Below are positions 46,543 through 55,971 of a stretch of DNA of 64,000 bases, piece after piece. The first letter of the stretch is position 1. Every line of letters begins with the position of its first letter. The position numbers and the translations under genes were made by a program. The notes beneath the pieces were generated by a model that worked only from the letters and a program-made list of their open reading frames with translations, had not been told where the DNA came from and made no database searches. The DNA comes from an uncultured Flavobacteriaceae bacterium (lineage in GTDB: Bacteria > Bacteroidota > Bacteroidia > Flavobacteriales > Flavobacteriaceae), in NCBI GenBank assembly GCA_905479475.1, contig CAJQMT010000018.1:1-64000 (forward strand), given 5' to 3'.

Positions 46543-49500
46543 CTAATTCATTTTAAACCGAATGTTTTCGGTTTCCATACGCTGAAAAAATTCTGAAGAC
46601 ACCTTTATTTTCATGGTGCGACTCGGCAGCGTAATTTCAAATTTTTCTTTTCGCTCGATGATAGAAAAAGCCAATTTTTGCTTGCCTGAAATTTCAAACT
46701 CTTTCAAAATAGCATGTAAATTTTGAATGTAGTTTTTAGTCACCTCTTCTGTATTGAGCAAGATGGTTATTTTTTCACATTTGTCATCCAGCACGTCATG
46801 CAACAAGGTAAAGTTCGTAAATTTCAAACGAGGCTCTCCAACCACACCAGTATCTTTATTCGTCCATCCCGGCTGTAAAACAGCATTGATATACAAAAAC
46901 GAATTTGGAGCTAAAAAGTGACGAAACTGCATATATTCACTCCCGAAAATTCGAAACTCATGACTGTCTCCATAATCTTCAACCGTAAAAGTTGCCCATC
47001 CTTTTCCCATTTTCGAAACACGGTGTTCTACCGAAGTCAAAATCACACCAAAACTCAATTTGTGCCCAACATATTTGTTCACCTCTCCTTTGAATACAGA
47101 AAGACTTACATTGCAAAATTTCAATTCATTTTTAAAATCATCCAAGGGGTGTGCAGAGATATACATCCCTGTTACCTCTTTCTCTTTGGCCAATAGCTCC
47201 ATAGTTCCCCATTTTTCACAAGAGGGAATTTCTGGCTCGGGAAAGGTTACCTCAGAAGCTTCTCCAAACAAAGAAACTTGCGAAGAATTCTGACCGTCTT
47301 GGTATTTGTGTCCGTACTTCAAAGTTTTCTCTAAAAAATTCGTCGCTTTCTCATCGGTAATATAATATTGAGCCCGGTGGGTTTTGGTAAAAGAATCAAA
47401 ACCTCCTGCCAAAATCAACCCTTCAATTGCTTTCTTTCCTGTCAATCGCAAATCTACTCTTTTGACCACATCAAAAATGGACTTGAACCAACCATTTTCT
47501 TTGCGTTCTCTAATAATCTCTTCAACTGCAGCACCTCCGACTCCTTTGATAGCACCCATTCCAAAACGAATGGCTCCTTGCTCGTTTACAGAGAATTTCA
47601 AATACGATTCGTTTACATCCGGTCCCAACACAGTCAACCCTCCTCGCTTGCACTCTTCCATAAAAAAGGCTACTTGCTTGATATCGTTCATATTGTTGGA
47701 TAAAACTGCCGCCATATATTCTGCAGGATAATGCGCTTTTAAATAGGCTGTTTGGTAGGCGATCCAAGCATAACAGGTAGAGTGTGACTTGTTAAAAGCA
47801 TAGGATGCAAACGCCTCCCAATCTGTCCATATTTTTTCAAGTTTATCCTCAGCGTGTCCCTTTGCACCGGCCTGTTTGACAAATTTGGGTTTCATTTTTG
47901 CCAATACGGCAATTTGCTTTTTCCCCATTGCCTTTCGCAATACATCGGCTTCCCCCTTTGTAAAATCCGCTAATTTTTGTGAGAGCAACATTACTTGCTC
48001 TTGGTAAACAGTAATCCCGTAAGTTTCTTCAAGATACTCTTCCATAGCATCCAAATCGTATTCGATCTCTTCATGTCCATGTTTTCTGTTGATAAAACTC
48101 GGAATGTATTCGATAGGTCCTGGTCTATACAGGGCATTCATGGCAATCAAATCCGCAAAAACAGTTGGTTTCAATTCCTTCATGTACTTTTGCATTCCTG
48201 GAGATTCATATTGAAAAATCCCTACCGTTTCTCCTCTCTGAAACAACTCATAAGTCTTTGAATCATCTAATGGGAAATTTTCTGGGTCAAGCGATACACC
48301 ATGTCGTGCCTTTACAATTTTAACGGTATGCTTGATCAGCGTCAAAGTTTTCAATCCCAAAAAATCCATTTTCAAAAGACCTGCACTTTCTACCACAGAA
48401 TTGTCAAACTGCGTGACATACATATCAGAATCTTTGGCAACAGATACAGGGACAAATTTTGTGATATCGTCTGGGGTGATGATGACCCCGCAAGCATGTA
48501 TTCCTGTATTTCGAACAGACCCTTCCAAAACTCTTGCTTTATTGATAGTTTCTGCTCCTGGAGTTGTTCCTTTCGAAATCTCTTTGAGTTCGTTGACCCC
48601 TTCTATTTCTTCAGATCGCAATTTTTCTTTCAACCCTTTTTCATCCAAAGAAAATATTTTCTTCAATTTCATTCCAGGAATCAACTTGGCAATTCGATCT
48701 GCCTCGTACAAGGGTAAATCGAGTACTCGTGCTGTATCCCTAATTGATGATTTGGCAGCCATGGTACCATAGGTAATGATCTGAGCTACTTGATTCGACC
48801 CATATTTTTCAATCACATAATCCATGACCTTACTTCTTCCTTCATCGTCAAAATCGATATCGATATCAGGCATCGACACACGTTCTGGATTTAAGAAACG
48901 CTCAAAAAGCAAGTCGTACTTAATAGGATCTATATTGGTTATTTTCAAACAATACGCTACTACAGAACCTGCAGCTGACCCACGCCCTGGCCCCACAGAA
49001 ACGCCCATTTCTCTTGCGGCTCTGATAAAATCTTCGACAATTAAAAAGTACCCCGGATACCCGGTTTTGGCAATGACATCCAATTCAAAATCGAGTCGTT
49101 CTGTAATGGATTCTGTCAATTCTCCATAACGAACTTTCGCGCCTTCATAGGTAATATGACGCAAGTAATTGTTTTCTCCTCGTTTACCTCCGTCCTCCAA
49201 ATCTTTGGAATCCTTGAATTCTTCACCAATAGCAAAGGCTGGCAATAAAACATCTCTCGCCAATTCAAATGGTGAAATTTTATCAACGATCTCTTGTATG
49301 TTTAAAATTGCTTCGGGAACATCCACAAACAATTCTTTCATTTCCTCAGCCGATTTGAAATAGTACTCCGAATTTGGCAATCCATATCGGTAGCCTCTTC
49401 CTCTACCAATGGGGGTTGCTTGCTTTTCTCCATCTTTCACACACAACAGAATATCGTGTGCATTGGCATCTTCTTTATCCAAATAAAAGGTATTGTTGGT

Positions 49501-50925
49501 GGCAACTGTTTTTACCGAATTCCTTTTCGCAAACTGCAACAATACTTTGTTGATTTGATTTTCGTCTTCTTGTCCATGACGCATGAGCTCTATGTAAAGA
49601 TCTTCTCCAAACTGTTCTTTCCACCAAAGCAACGATTCCTCAGCTTGATGCTCTCCAATATTTAATATTTTATTGGGAACCTCTCCATAGCTATTTCCAG
49701 TCAACACAATAAGATCTTCTTTGTATCGTGCAATCACTTTTTTATCAATTCTTGGCACATAATAAAACCCGTCTACAAAAGCAATGGAAGACATTTTTGC
49801 CAAGTTATGATAGCCCTTTTTATTTTTTGCCAACAATACTATTTGGTAGCCATTGTCTTTTCTTGTCTTGTCTGTATGGTCCTCACAAACATAAAACTCA
49901 CAGCCCACAATTGGTTTTACAATAATTTCTTTGGGAGTTTCTCCTTTTTCGATGGCCTCTTCATTTGCCGCCCGTGCAGATTTATTATGATTGGAAACAG
50001 CACTTACAAAATGAAAAGCAGCCATCATATTTCCTGTATCTGTCAAGGCCACCGCTGGCATTTTTCCCTCAGCAGCTGCTTGTACCAAACCTCCTACTTG
50101 AATGGTCGATTGCAAAACGGAAAATTGGGTATGGTTGTGCAAATGCACAAACGAAGCCTCTTTTAAAATTTCAGTGTTTTTAAAGACATCTATGGTGTCT
50201 TCCGTTTCTTTTGCTGCTTCTCGTCTGCGAATTTTCTCACTTTCCTTTTTCAAGTTCAAGTGTTTCAAACCAATCACTTCGATAGTCGTTGGATTGGCTT
50301 TATTGAAAATTTCTAAATAATTGGATTCCGCCTGTAATTCTTCTACACTATAAACTTGTTTGCGCAGCAATTCAAAAAAACAACGGGTGGTAGCTTCTAC
50401 ATCTGCTGTTGCATTATGGGCATCGCCAAAAGAGGATCCAAATAAATACTCGTGCAGTTCTGTCAAGGTTGGCAATTTGAATTTGCCTCCTCTTCCTCCT
50501 GGTATTTGACACAATTGAGCCGTTACCTCTGTACAAGTATCCAACACGGGTAATGTTGTCAAATTGGTTTCAATTCCCAATCGATGGAATTCACACCCCA
50601 TGACATTGATATCAAAACCGACGTTTTGGCCGACAACGAACCTCGATTTTTTCAAGGCTCCTTGAAATTTATCCAACATCGATTCCAAAGCGATTCCTTC
50701 TGCTTGTGCTAAACTTGTCGAAATTCCATGAATTTGCTCGGCATCATAAGGAATATTGAAACCCTCTGGCTGTACCAAAAAATTATCATGCTCTATCACT
50801 TTCCCTAAATCATCGTGCAATTGCCAAGCTATTTGTATACATCTCGGCCAATTGTCTGTATCCGTTATCGGTGCCCGAAAGTTTTTAGGCAATCCAGTGG
50901 TTTCTGTGTCAAATATTAGGTACAT
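46543..50925 (-). CDS. dnaE: DNA polymerase III alpha subunit with N-terminal 3'-5' exonuclease domain
   Basis: The replicative polymerase, 1460 residues, longer than the usual 1160 because of an N-terminal exonuclease. Residues 1 to about 190 are a DEDDh exonuclease: FDTETTGLP (Asp6, Glu8), GQNVGFDINVMG, and HNATADVEAT near residue 170. The PHP domain begins near residue 258 (FVHLHNHTQFSVLQ). The polymerase core has GPGRGSAAGS, PDIDIDFDDEGR (two catalytic Asp) and KSSIRDTARVLDL; RPGPIEYIPSFINRKHG and NKSHSTCYAWIAYQ follow. The C-terminal part carries an OB-type domain (KMGKGWATFTVEDYGDSHEFRIF). The built-in proofreader is a layout seen in Bacteroidota. Confidence 0.96.
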   Translation of the reverse strand: MYLIFDTETTGLPKNFRAPITDTDNWPRCIQIAWQLHDDLGKVIEHDNFLVQPEGFNIPYDAEQIHGISTSLAQAEGIALESMLDKFQGALKKSRFVVGQNVGFDINVMGCEFHRLGIETNLTTLPVLDTCTEVTAQLCQIPGGRGGKFKLPTLTELHEYLFGSSFGDAHNATADVEATTRCFFELLRKQVYSVEELQAESNYLEIFNKANPTTIEVIGLKHLNLKKESEKIRRREAAKETEDTIDVFKNTEILKEASFVHLHNHTQFSVLQSTIQVGGLVQAAAEGKMPAVALTDTGNMMAAFHFVSAVSNHNKSARAANEEAIEKGETPKEIIVKPIVGCEFYVCEDHTDKTRKDNGYQIVLLAKNKKGYHNLAKMSSIAFVDGFYYVPRIDKKVIARYKEDLIVLTGNSYGEVPNKILNIGEHQAEESLLWWKEQFGEDLYIELMRHGQEDENQINKVLLQFAKRNSVKTVATNNTFYLDKEDANAHDILLCVKDGEKQATPIGRGRGYRYGLPNSEYYFKSAEEMKELFVDVPEAILNIQEIVDKISPFELARDVLLPAFAIGEEFKDSKDLEDGGKRGENNYLRHITYEGAKVRYGELTESITERLDFELDVIAKTGYPGYFLIVEDFIRAAREMGVSVGPGRGSAAGSVVAYCLKITNIDPIKYDLLFERFLNPERVSMPDIDIDFDDEGRSKVMDYVIEKYGSNQVAQIITYGTMAAKSSIRDTARVLDLPLYEADRIAKLIPGMKLKKIFSLDEKGLKEKLRSEEIEGVNELKEISKGTTPGAETINKARVLEGSVRNTGIHACGVIITPDDITKFVPVSVAKDSDMYVTQFDNSVVESAGLLKMDFLGLKTLTLIKHTVKIVKARHGVSLDPENFPLDDSKTYELFQRGETVGIFQYESPGMQKYMKELKPTVFADLIAMNALYRPGPIEYIPSFINRKHGHEEIEYDLDAMEEYLEETYGITVYQEQVMLLSQKLADFTKGEADVLRKAMGKKQIAVLAKMKPKFVKQAGAKGHAEDKLEKIWTDWEAFASYAFNKSHSTCYAWIAYQTAYLKAHYPAEYMAAVLSNNMNDIKQVAFFMEECKRGGLTVLGPDVNESYLKFSVNEQGAIRFGMGAIKGVGGAAVEEIIRERKENGWFKSIFDVVKRVDLRLTGKKAIEGLILAGGFDSFTKTHRAQYYITDEKATNFLEKTLKYGHKYQDGQNSSQVSLFGEASEVTFPEPEIPSCEKWGTMELLAKEKEVTGMYISAHPLDDFKNELKFCNVSLSVFKGEVNKYVGHKLSFGVILTSVEHRVSKMGKGWATFTVEDYGDSHEFRIFGSEYMQFRHFLAPNSFLYINAVLQPGWTNKDTGVVGEPRLKFTNFTLLHDVLDDKCEKITILLNTEEVTKNYIQNLHAILKEFEISGKQKLAFSIIERKEKFEITLPSRTMKIKVSSEFFQRMETENIRFKMN

Positions 50926-51177
50926 AAAGGCTCTTGATTGGAAAAATAAAAGTACTAATAAAATTTACATCATTTTTCTCTTTTTATCAACATCTTTTTG
51001 TTTGAAAATAGAAAGTCCCCCAAAGTATTTTAATTCTTCAAAGAAAACTTTATGCGCCTGTTCTTGTCAGAAATTTCATTTATGATAGGTGGTTCTTTTT
51101 GCAAATATGGATTCTTGATAACAAAATTCTTTTAGAATTTCACTCGAAGATATAGTACAAGAACCGTGCTAATTTCG

Positions 51178-52049
51178 CTAAAATCTTCCTTTTGCCCATG
51201 CCGATGCATGCGCTACTGATTTGGGATGCAATAAAATTTTAAGATTTTTATCAAGTAGAATGTAAGTAGGTGTGGCATTTACGTAATAATCTTTTGCAGC
51301 CTGAGTGTCCCAACCTTTGAAATCGCAAAATGTTTCCCAAGGTTTGGTTTTGTATTGGGATTCAAACTCGGTTTTGTCTGTATCCAAACTTACATAAACC
51401 ACAGTTACTTTATTTGACATCTGATTTCTGTACAATTGCTCTAAATCTGGCAACTCTTTGGTACAATGTGGACATTGACTAGAACCAAATACCAGCAACA
51501 CATTTTGATTCAGGTCACTGAGTTTTCGTGTTGCATTCAACTGAATATCTGGTGCCGTAGCACCAATTTTTAACGCTCCATATTTTTGCAGTTTTTTCTC
51601 CAAACTTTCGTCCAACTCACAGGCACAGTCCACATCATTTAGCAACTTATCGGAAAGATAGGCTGCGGCTTTAAATAAACTTCGTTTTTCAAAATAGCCA
51701 AACATTTTTTTGGATATCTCATTCAACAGCGTATGGTTTTCTTTGAGGTTGTTTAGCAAATAATCGGTCGTACGATTCATTTCCACATATCTACTATTCG
51801 CATCTGAACTCTCTAACAGGAAATAATGCCCTTCAATCAATTCTTGAAATAAGCCACTGGTCTTAAAATTAGGATGGGAAAAATCAATGCTTCTGAAATG
51901 CGCAATATTATCCGCGCGTGTTCTGGATAACGATGTATGGTTTTCGGCATATCACTCTGCAGTTTTCTCAGTGAAACAAACCAATGTAAATAGCTATCTT
52001 TTTTCAAAGACTCTATGGATTTTGCGTAGGAAAAACCCATGCATTTCAA
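51178..52049 (-). pseudogene. Decayed thioredoxin/TlpA-like gene (truncated and frameshifted)
   Basis: Two reading frames together make one protein. The first (52049 down to 51837) gives KSIESLKKDSYLHWFVSLRKL and MPKTIHRYPEH; the second (to 51178) gives a TlpA-like thioredoxin domain with the redox motif SSQCPHCTKELPDLEQLY and PTYILLDKNLKILLHP. The second frame stays open upstream of its TTG and reads ADNIAHFRSIDFSHPNFK and LFQELIEGHYFLLES, which joins naturally to the first frame. The frame change falls at a CGCGCG run near 51913-51920. The front is also missing: an in-frame stop lies about 20 codons before the TTG, and no signal peptide is present although these are exported proteins. It looks like a broken periplasmic disulfide reductase. 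Confidence 0.72.
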
Positions 52050-52133
52050 TTCTTTTTTGATTCTTTTTAGTACTTTTTTTTGCTTCGAAAAATCAGGTTT
52101 TTGATAGAGTTTTTTTTTTGATCACTTAAACAG

Positions 52134-53029
52134 TTACATTAAAACTAATTGTTTCATTTTTGTTTTTCCATCAGAAACAATTTTAACAATATATATTCCT
52201 GCTTTACTCAACTGAAATTTTTTTCCTTCTTTTTGCAAAACTTGCCTTCCTGTAATATCATACACAAACAGCAACGAAGCATCAAATTTACCTGCACCTG
52301 AGCAATAAATGGTCTCATCAACAGCCGCAGGATTTGGCAATAGTTTAAACGCAGACCAGCCATCGTCCAAATCAAACAACTCTGCACTCAAACTTTCAAG
52401 AAAACTAACATATGCAAATTCTCCTGTAGTACTTGCTCCTGAGTACTCATTCCAAGTTGTTTCAAGACGAGCAATTTTGTCATCACCTTCGCTTACATTA
52501 CCATCATAAGTAGCTCCTGCGACAGGACTCAAACCACACTGAGCTGAACTCCTGAAGAAGCTCCTGCTATTTTTGAAATCGTCCAATGCTCAACGTCACT
52601 CAAGTAGTGATGATTCCCAAATGCGGATGCAACAGCTGCACTTGTAGGTGCTGTGTTCAAATAAGTTCCTACAAATTCATCATCTAAACTAGCTGTTTCA
52701 ACAATCATTGGCGAATAAACTCCTTCATCTCCGACATGTAAAGTTGTTATTCCTGCTCCGAAAACAGTGATAGGCCCATCTACATATTCAGCCTCCCCAG
52801 CAGTAGTCCAATCAAATCCTGCCTCAACTAAAAATTCCCCATTGCTATGAGGCGTTACTACATTTCCACTAGTTGTAAACGCAGTTCCTTGTTTAAAAAA
52901 CAACGTAGCCCCGTCTCCAACGGACAAAGACTGCCCCACTATTCCTGCGGAAATGAACAACAAGAATGACAAAGCAAAGAATCCTTTCATCGTTTTTGTA
53001 TCTGTACTCATAATTATTTCATTTTTCAT
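52134..53029 (-). pseudogene. Frameshifted exported protein with type IX secretion sorting domain
   Basis: Starts at the ATG at 53029 with a signal peptide (MKGFFALSFLLFISAGIVGQ), then a beta-rich domain (LSVGDGATLFFKQGTAFTTSG..VEHWTISKIAGASSGVQLSV). It runs into a TGA near 52530. The next frame (from about 52540) continues with GLSPVAGATYDGNVSEGDDKIARLETTW and ends with a typical Por/type IX sorting domain (FKLLPNPAAV..LFVYDITGRQVLQKEGKKFQLSKAGIYIVKIVSDGKTKMKQLVLM). The halves fit one protein of about 295 residues broken by a one-base indel at about 52535-52545. The second frame has only a TTG as start inside the overlap, so it is not a separate gene. It would have been a surface or secreted protein. 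Confidence 0.75.
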
Positions 53030-53076
53030 TATTTACTTATTTTCATAAGTTCTATGCATTTCTTCAAGCCCAAATA

Positions 53077-53113
53077 AAACAAGGCGTTGCACAAATAATG
53101 CAATGCCTTGTTT
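53077..53113 (-). terminator. Terminator downstream of the OmpA-family gene
   Basis: AAACAAGGC-GTTGC and GCAAT-GCCTTGTTT form a stem of 14 bp with one mismatch, between the OmpA gene and the decayed type IX-sorted gene on the minus strand. Confidence 0.75.
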
Positions 53114-53137
53114 AAAAATTATTTTATTGCAACAATA

Positions 53138-54490
53138 TTATTTTATTACAACAATCTCTACTCTTCTATTCATAGCTCTACCTTTTGCGGTCTTATTCGG
53201 TGCTATTGGTCTTTCTTTACCAAACCCTTCTTCGTGCAACCTGTTCGCATCAACACCTTTGGAGACCAAATACTCTTTGACCTCGCTAGCTCTCGCTTTT
53301 GACAAATTCAAATTAAAAGCAGTTGATCCAGTACTGTCTGTATATCCTTTAATTTTAAAATTCACACCCGAGAAAGTCTTCATAATCTCTGCAACGCTAT
53401 CTAGTTCATTTGCAACACCAGACTCAAATGAAGATTTGCCTGAATCAAAGCTTATGAACTTTTTAAAATCGATAATTTTTTTAGCTACCTCAGTTATCGA
53501 TTCAGGACATCCCTGGTTAGATACTGAACCAACTTGATCAATGCATTTATCGTTTTTATCCAAAACGCCATCTCCATCGGTATCCGGCCATGGGCAACCA
53601 TTATTACTAACAGGACCTACTCGACGAACACAGAAATCGTTTTTATCCAACACCCCATCACCATCAGAATCTGGACATCCCTTTGATTCCATACTTCCTG
53701 CTGCATTCGGACAAGCATCATCCGCGTTGGCAACACCATCACCATCTGAATCCGGGCAACCTTGTAAATCGATACTTCCTGCCGTATTGGGACAAGCATC
53801 GTCAACGTTTACGATACCATCTCCGTCTGTATCTGGACAACCATTGAACTCTAATAAACCAGCTTCATTTGGGCATATATCTTTCTTGTCTGAAACACCA
53901 TCTCCGTCCGTATCTTTTCCTTCAAAACGAAACGAGAACCCAAGAGAATGTTGAAAATAATCATTTCCTATTGCTTCAAAATTGTGATTGTAACTAGATG
54001 CAAACGTCAATCCTAAGCTTTCATTGAACCATGTGTGAAAGCCGTACCCAACCCCTACGCGATAATTATCGTCATCCTCTATACTTGTAAAATTCACTCC
54101 TAGAGAAACAAAAGGGTCAAACCAGCCCGTTTCACCAACGAGTTCATTCACGTCGTATCTTAAATTGGCACCCACCGCAAAAAAGAAATCTTTAGAATCA
54201 CCTTCTTGTTTTCCAAATCCTTTTTCTATTTCATTGATAGAGGTATTGACTCCGACTGAAAAGCCATTTTTCAAATACCTACTAGCGGAAAAAGAGGAAA
54301 TCGCCAGCACATTTTGATCCTGATCAACCCCTAAATAATCCCTAAACGAACCTTCGATGCTTGTCGGAGTTCGATTGTCAACTGAATTCAACCCAACACT
54401 CAACAACCAAGGATTTTTCTCATCCTGAGCATGTGATTCTGCATAACACACAAAAAAACATACAAATAATGTAATTTTAAAATATCTCAT
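53138..54490 (-). CDS. OmpA-family protein with thrombospondin type 3 calcium repeats
   Basis: A 450-residue outer-membrane protein. Residues 1-21 are a signal peptide (to ESHAQ). Residues 22 to about 190 form a small barrel. From about 193 to 330 there are five calcium-binding thrombospondin type 3 repeats, each D-[ST]-D-G-D-G-V..[KN]-x-D-x-C-x..G-C-P (for example [16 protein letters not shown]). The last 110 residues are an OmpA C-terminal domain ([70 protein letters not shown]) that binds peptidoglycan. A 12-bp tandem repeat lies about 100 bases upstream. It connects the outer membrane to the wall and is expected to be abundant. Confidence 0.95.
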   Translation of the reverse strand: MRYFKITLFVCFFVCYAESHAQDEKNPWLLSVGLNSVDNRTPTSIEGSFRDYLGVDQDQNVLAISSFSASRYLKNGFSVGVNTSINEIEKGFGKQEGDSKDFFFAVGANLRYDVNELVGETGWFDPFVSLGVNFTSIEDDDNYRVGVGYGFHTWFNESLGLTFASSYNHNFEAIGNDYFQHSLGFSFRFEGKDTDGDGVSDKKDICPNEAGLLEFNGCPDTDGDGIVNVDDACPNTAGSIDLQGCPDSDGDGVANADDACPNAAGSMESKGCPDSDGDGVLDKNDFCVRRVGPVSNNGCPWPDTDGDGVLDKNDKCIDQVGSVSNQGCPESITEVAKKIIDFKKFISFDSGKSSFESGVANELDSVAEIMKTFSGVNFKIKGYTDSTGSTAFNLNLSKARASEVKEYLVSKGVDANRLHEEGFGKERPIAPNKTAKGRAMNRRVEIVVIK

Positions 54491-54895
54491 ATTTTTCTTT
54501 TTAATTTGTTACTCGTTTTTACAAAAAGCCTGTTCTTAAGTGGATAACTCTTGGTAAAAGACTAAATGAACTGCAAAAAAAACTTCTTAACTTTCCCTAG
54601 TATTTTCCCTAGTATGTTAGACCCATTTTAACAGATGCAGCACGCTGCTTGAATCAAGGCTTTTCTCTACCGCAAAGAAAGAGCTATTCTTCATCAATAA
54701 CAAACCAGAAAGTAATAAGTGGGTTGTAATCGAAATACTCGTCTATTTACCTTTGTGAAACCTATCTTTCGCCTAATTACAACACCCTAAAAACGTTGTA
54801 AATAGTTAAAAAATAAGTGAGTTGCAAAATAGGACTTCCGAAAAACGCCGTAAAATGCAATGACACTGACTATTTCTAAAGAACAAAACTCGATT
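54491..54895. other. Gap between OmpA-family gene and LytTR regulator gene
   Basis: 405 bases with no credible ORF. They contain the 12-bp tandem repeat and a plus-strand promoter-like pair (TTG 54724-54726, 21 bases, TACCTTTG 54748-54755) that points into the antisense of the LytTR gene. I see no clear -7 element for the OmpA gene. Confidence 0.5.
54592..54615. repeat. Perfect 12-bp tandem repeat upstream of the OmpA gene
   Basis: TTTCCCTAGTAT occurs twice without a gap (54592-54603, 54604-54615). It lies about 100 bases upstream of the OmpA start, in the gap next to a LytTR regulator gene. LytTR proteins bind short direct repeats, so it may be an operator; this is inference. Confidence 0.6.
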
Positions 54896-55630
54896 TTATT
54901 TCAATCTCAAAAATCGATTGAACTCCTCTTGTCTACGTTTAGAAATTGGCAAAAAACTGCTGTTTAACATTTCACAATAACGACCTTCCTTTTTATTGAT
55001 ACTGGATACTTTTTTTAGATTTACCAGATATTTGTGATGAATCCTGAAAAACAGATTATTCGGTAATTGCTTTTCATACTCTCCTAAATTTTTACTCGAA
55101 ATAATTGTTTTTCCGTCTTCCAAATAAAAGGTTGTATACCTTCCTTCTGCTTCACAATACAATAGTTTATCCACCTTTAACATATCTATTCTTGAAACAG
55201 ATGGCACGGCAATAAAATCAACTTTTTCAACTTCTTTAAACCCTTTTTGTATTTGCGCTATGCCTTCTAGCACAACAAAAGATCGCTTCATGGCTTGCAC
55301 AAAAAGCTCTAGCTTTAAAGATTTCCGAATAAACCCACATACATATCCGTGGTTCACCAAACAGGATTCTATTTTTTTTGCGCTACCCTTAAAAATGACG
55401 CATTTATGATACGAATTCAACAACTCACAAACACAATGCGTGTCGCTTTTGGGCGCGTCAAAATCTAAAAATAGAATGTCCGTCATCGGCAACTCTAATC
55501 TTACCTTTTCTGGATTTGATTCAACAAGTAGGTCAACTTTATCGCTGTAAAGAGTTTTACAGTAATCTAAAATTTTAGTGATACAACTCTCATCTCGAGA
55601 TACCACCAACACTTTGTAATTCTCCCCCAT
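54896..55630 (-). CDS. LytTR-family transcriptional regulator
   Basis: A 244-residue regulator. The C-terminal 105 residues are a LytTR DNA-binding domain: VSRIDMLKVDKLLYCEAEGRYTTFYLEDGKTII, then FFRIHHKYLVNLKKVSSINKKEGRYCEML and PISKRRQEEFNRFL. The N-terminal 120 residues resemble a receiver (YKVLVVSRDESCITKILDYC, ILFLDFDAP with the possible phospho-Asp), but the canonical acidic pair at the start and the T/S and K of a working receiver are not obvious, so it may be degenerate. No sensor kinase is adjacent. It has its own promoter. Its targets could include the neighbouring OmpA gene. Confidence 0.85.
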   Translation of the reverse strand: MGENYKVLVVSRDESCITKILDYCKTLYSDKVDLLVESNPEKVRLELPMTDILFLDFDAPKSDTHCVCELLNSYHKCVIFKGSAKKIESCLVNHGYVCGFIRKSLKLELFVQAMKRSFVVLEGIAQIQKGFKEVEKVDFIAVPSVSRIDMLKVDKLLYCEAEGRYTTFYLEDGKTIISSKNLGEYEKQLPNNLFFRIHHKYLVNLKKVSSINKKEGRYCEMLNSSFLPISKRRQEEFNRFLRLK

Positions 55631-55692
55631 AATCTAAATATATTAGTTCGTTATTATTTGTTTTTAAGAAGGGTTTGGGGAGTAAATATAAA

Positions 55693-55724
55693 CAAATGTA
55701 CATTTTTTTTAATATGTATACAAA
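55693..55724 (-). promoter_or_regulatory. LytTR regulator promoter
   Basis: On the minus strand TTTG (55724-55721), 20 bases, TACATTTG (55700-55693), a full consensus match. It leaves about 55 bases of leader before the ATG at 55630. Confidence 0.7.
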
Positions 55725-55898
55725 TAAATTCAACAAATATCTTCCTCAACATGCCATTTATTTGTTTTTTCACCCATTTAGAACAAATGTAAGTCATCAA
55801 AACACTGTTTATTAGGAACCGTTTTCAAATTCCAACAATGACATCAACTATGAAAACTTACGGGATTACATTACTGAGTTTTTTATCAAAAAAATCTC

Positions 55899-55928
55899 TT
55901 TCTTACTCGAAAAAAATTTGTAATTTTG
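55899..55928 (+). promoter_or_regulatory. rpsP operon promoter
   Basis: TTT (55899-55901), 19 bases, TAATTTTG (55921-55928, followed by C). Predicted start about 40 bases before the rpsP ATG. Confidence 0.6.
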
Positions 55929-55971
55929 CGCTCTATTAATAATCAAGGTCGAGCACCTTAAAAATTAAATT

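Larger units (their letters stand above)
55631..55971. other. Divergent intergenic region, LytTR gene and rpsP
   Basis: 341 AT-rich bases carrying the LytTR promoter on the minus strand and the rpsP promoter on the plus strand. A second CAAATGTA copy (55784-55791) has no matching -33 element. No ORF. Confidence 0.6.

Noticed and set aside
52529-52586. Programmed ribosomal frameshift joining the two halves of the type IX-sorted gene
   Set aside because: I see no slippery heptamer followed by a stable stem in the overlap; a simple indel explains it better.
55691-55791. AACAAATGTA repeated 91 bases apart upstream of the LytTR gene, first taken as a regulator site
   Set aside because: On the minus strand it contains TACATTTG, the promoter -7 consensus; the copy at 55693-55700 has a matching -33 element and is better explained as the promoter.
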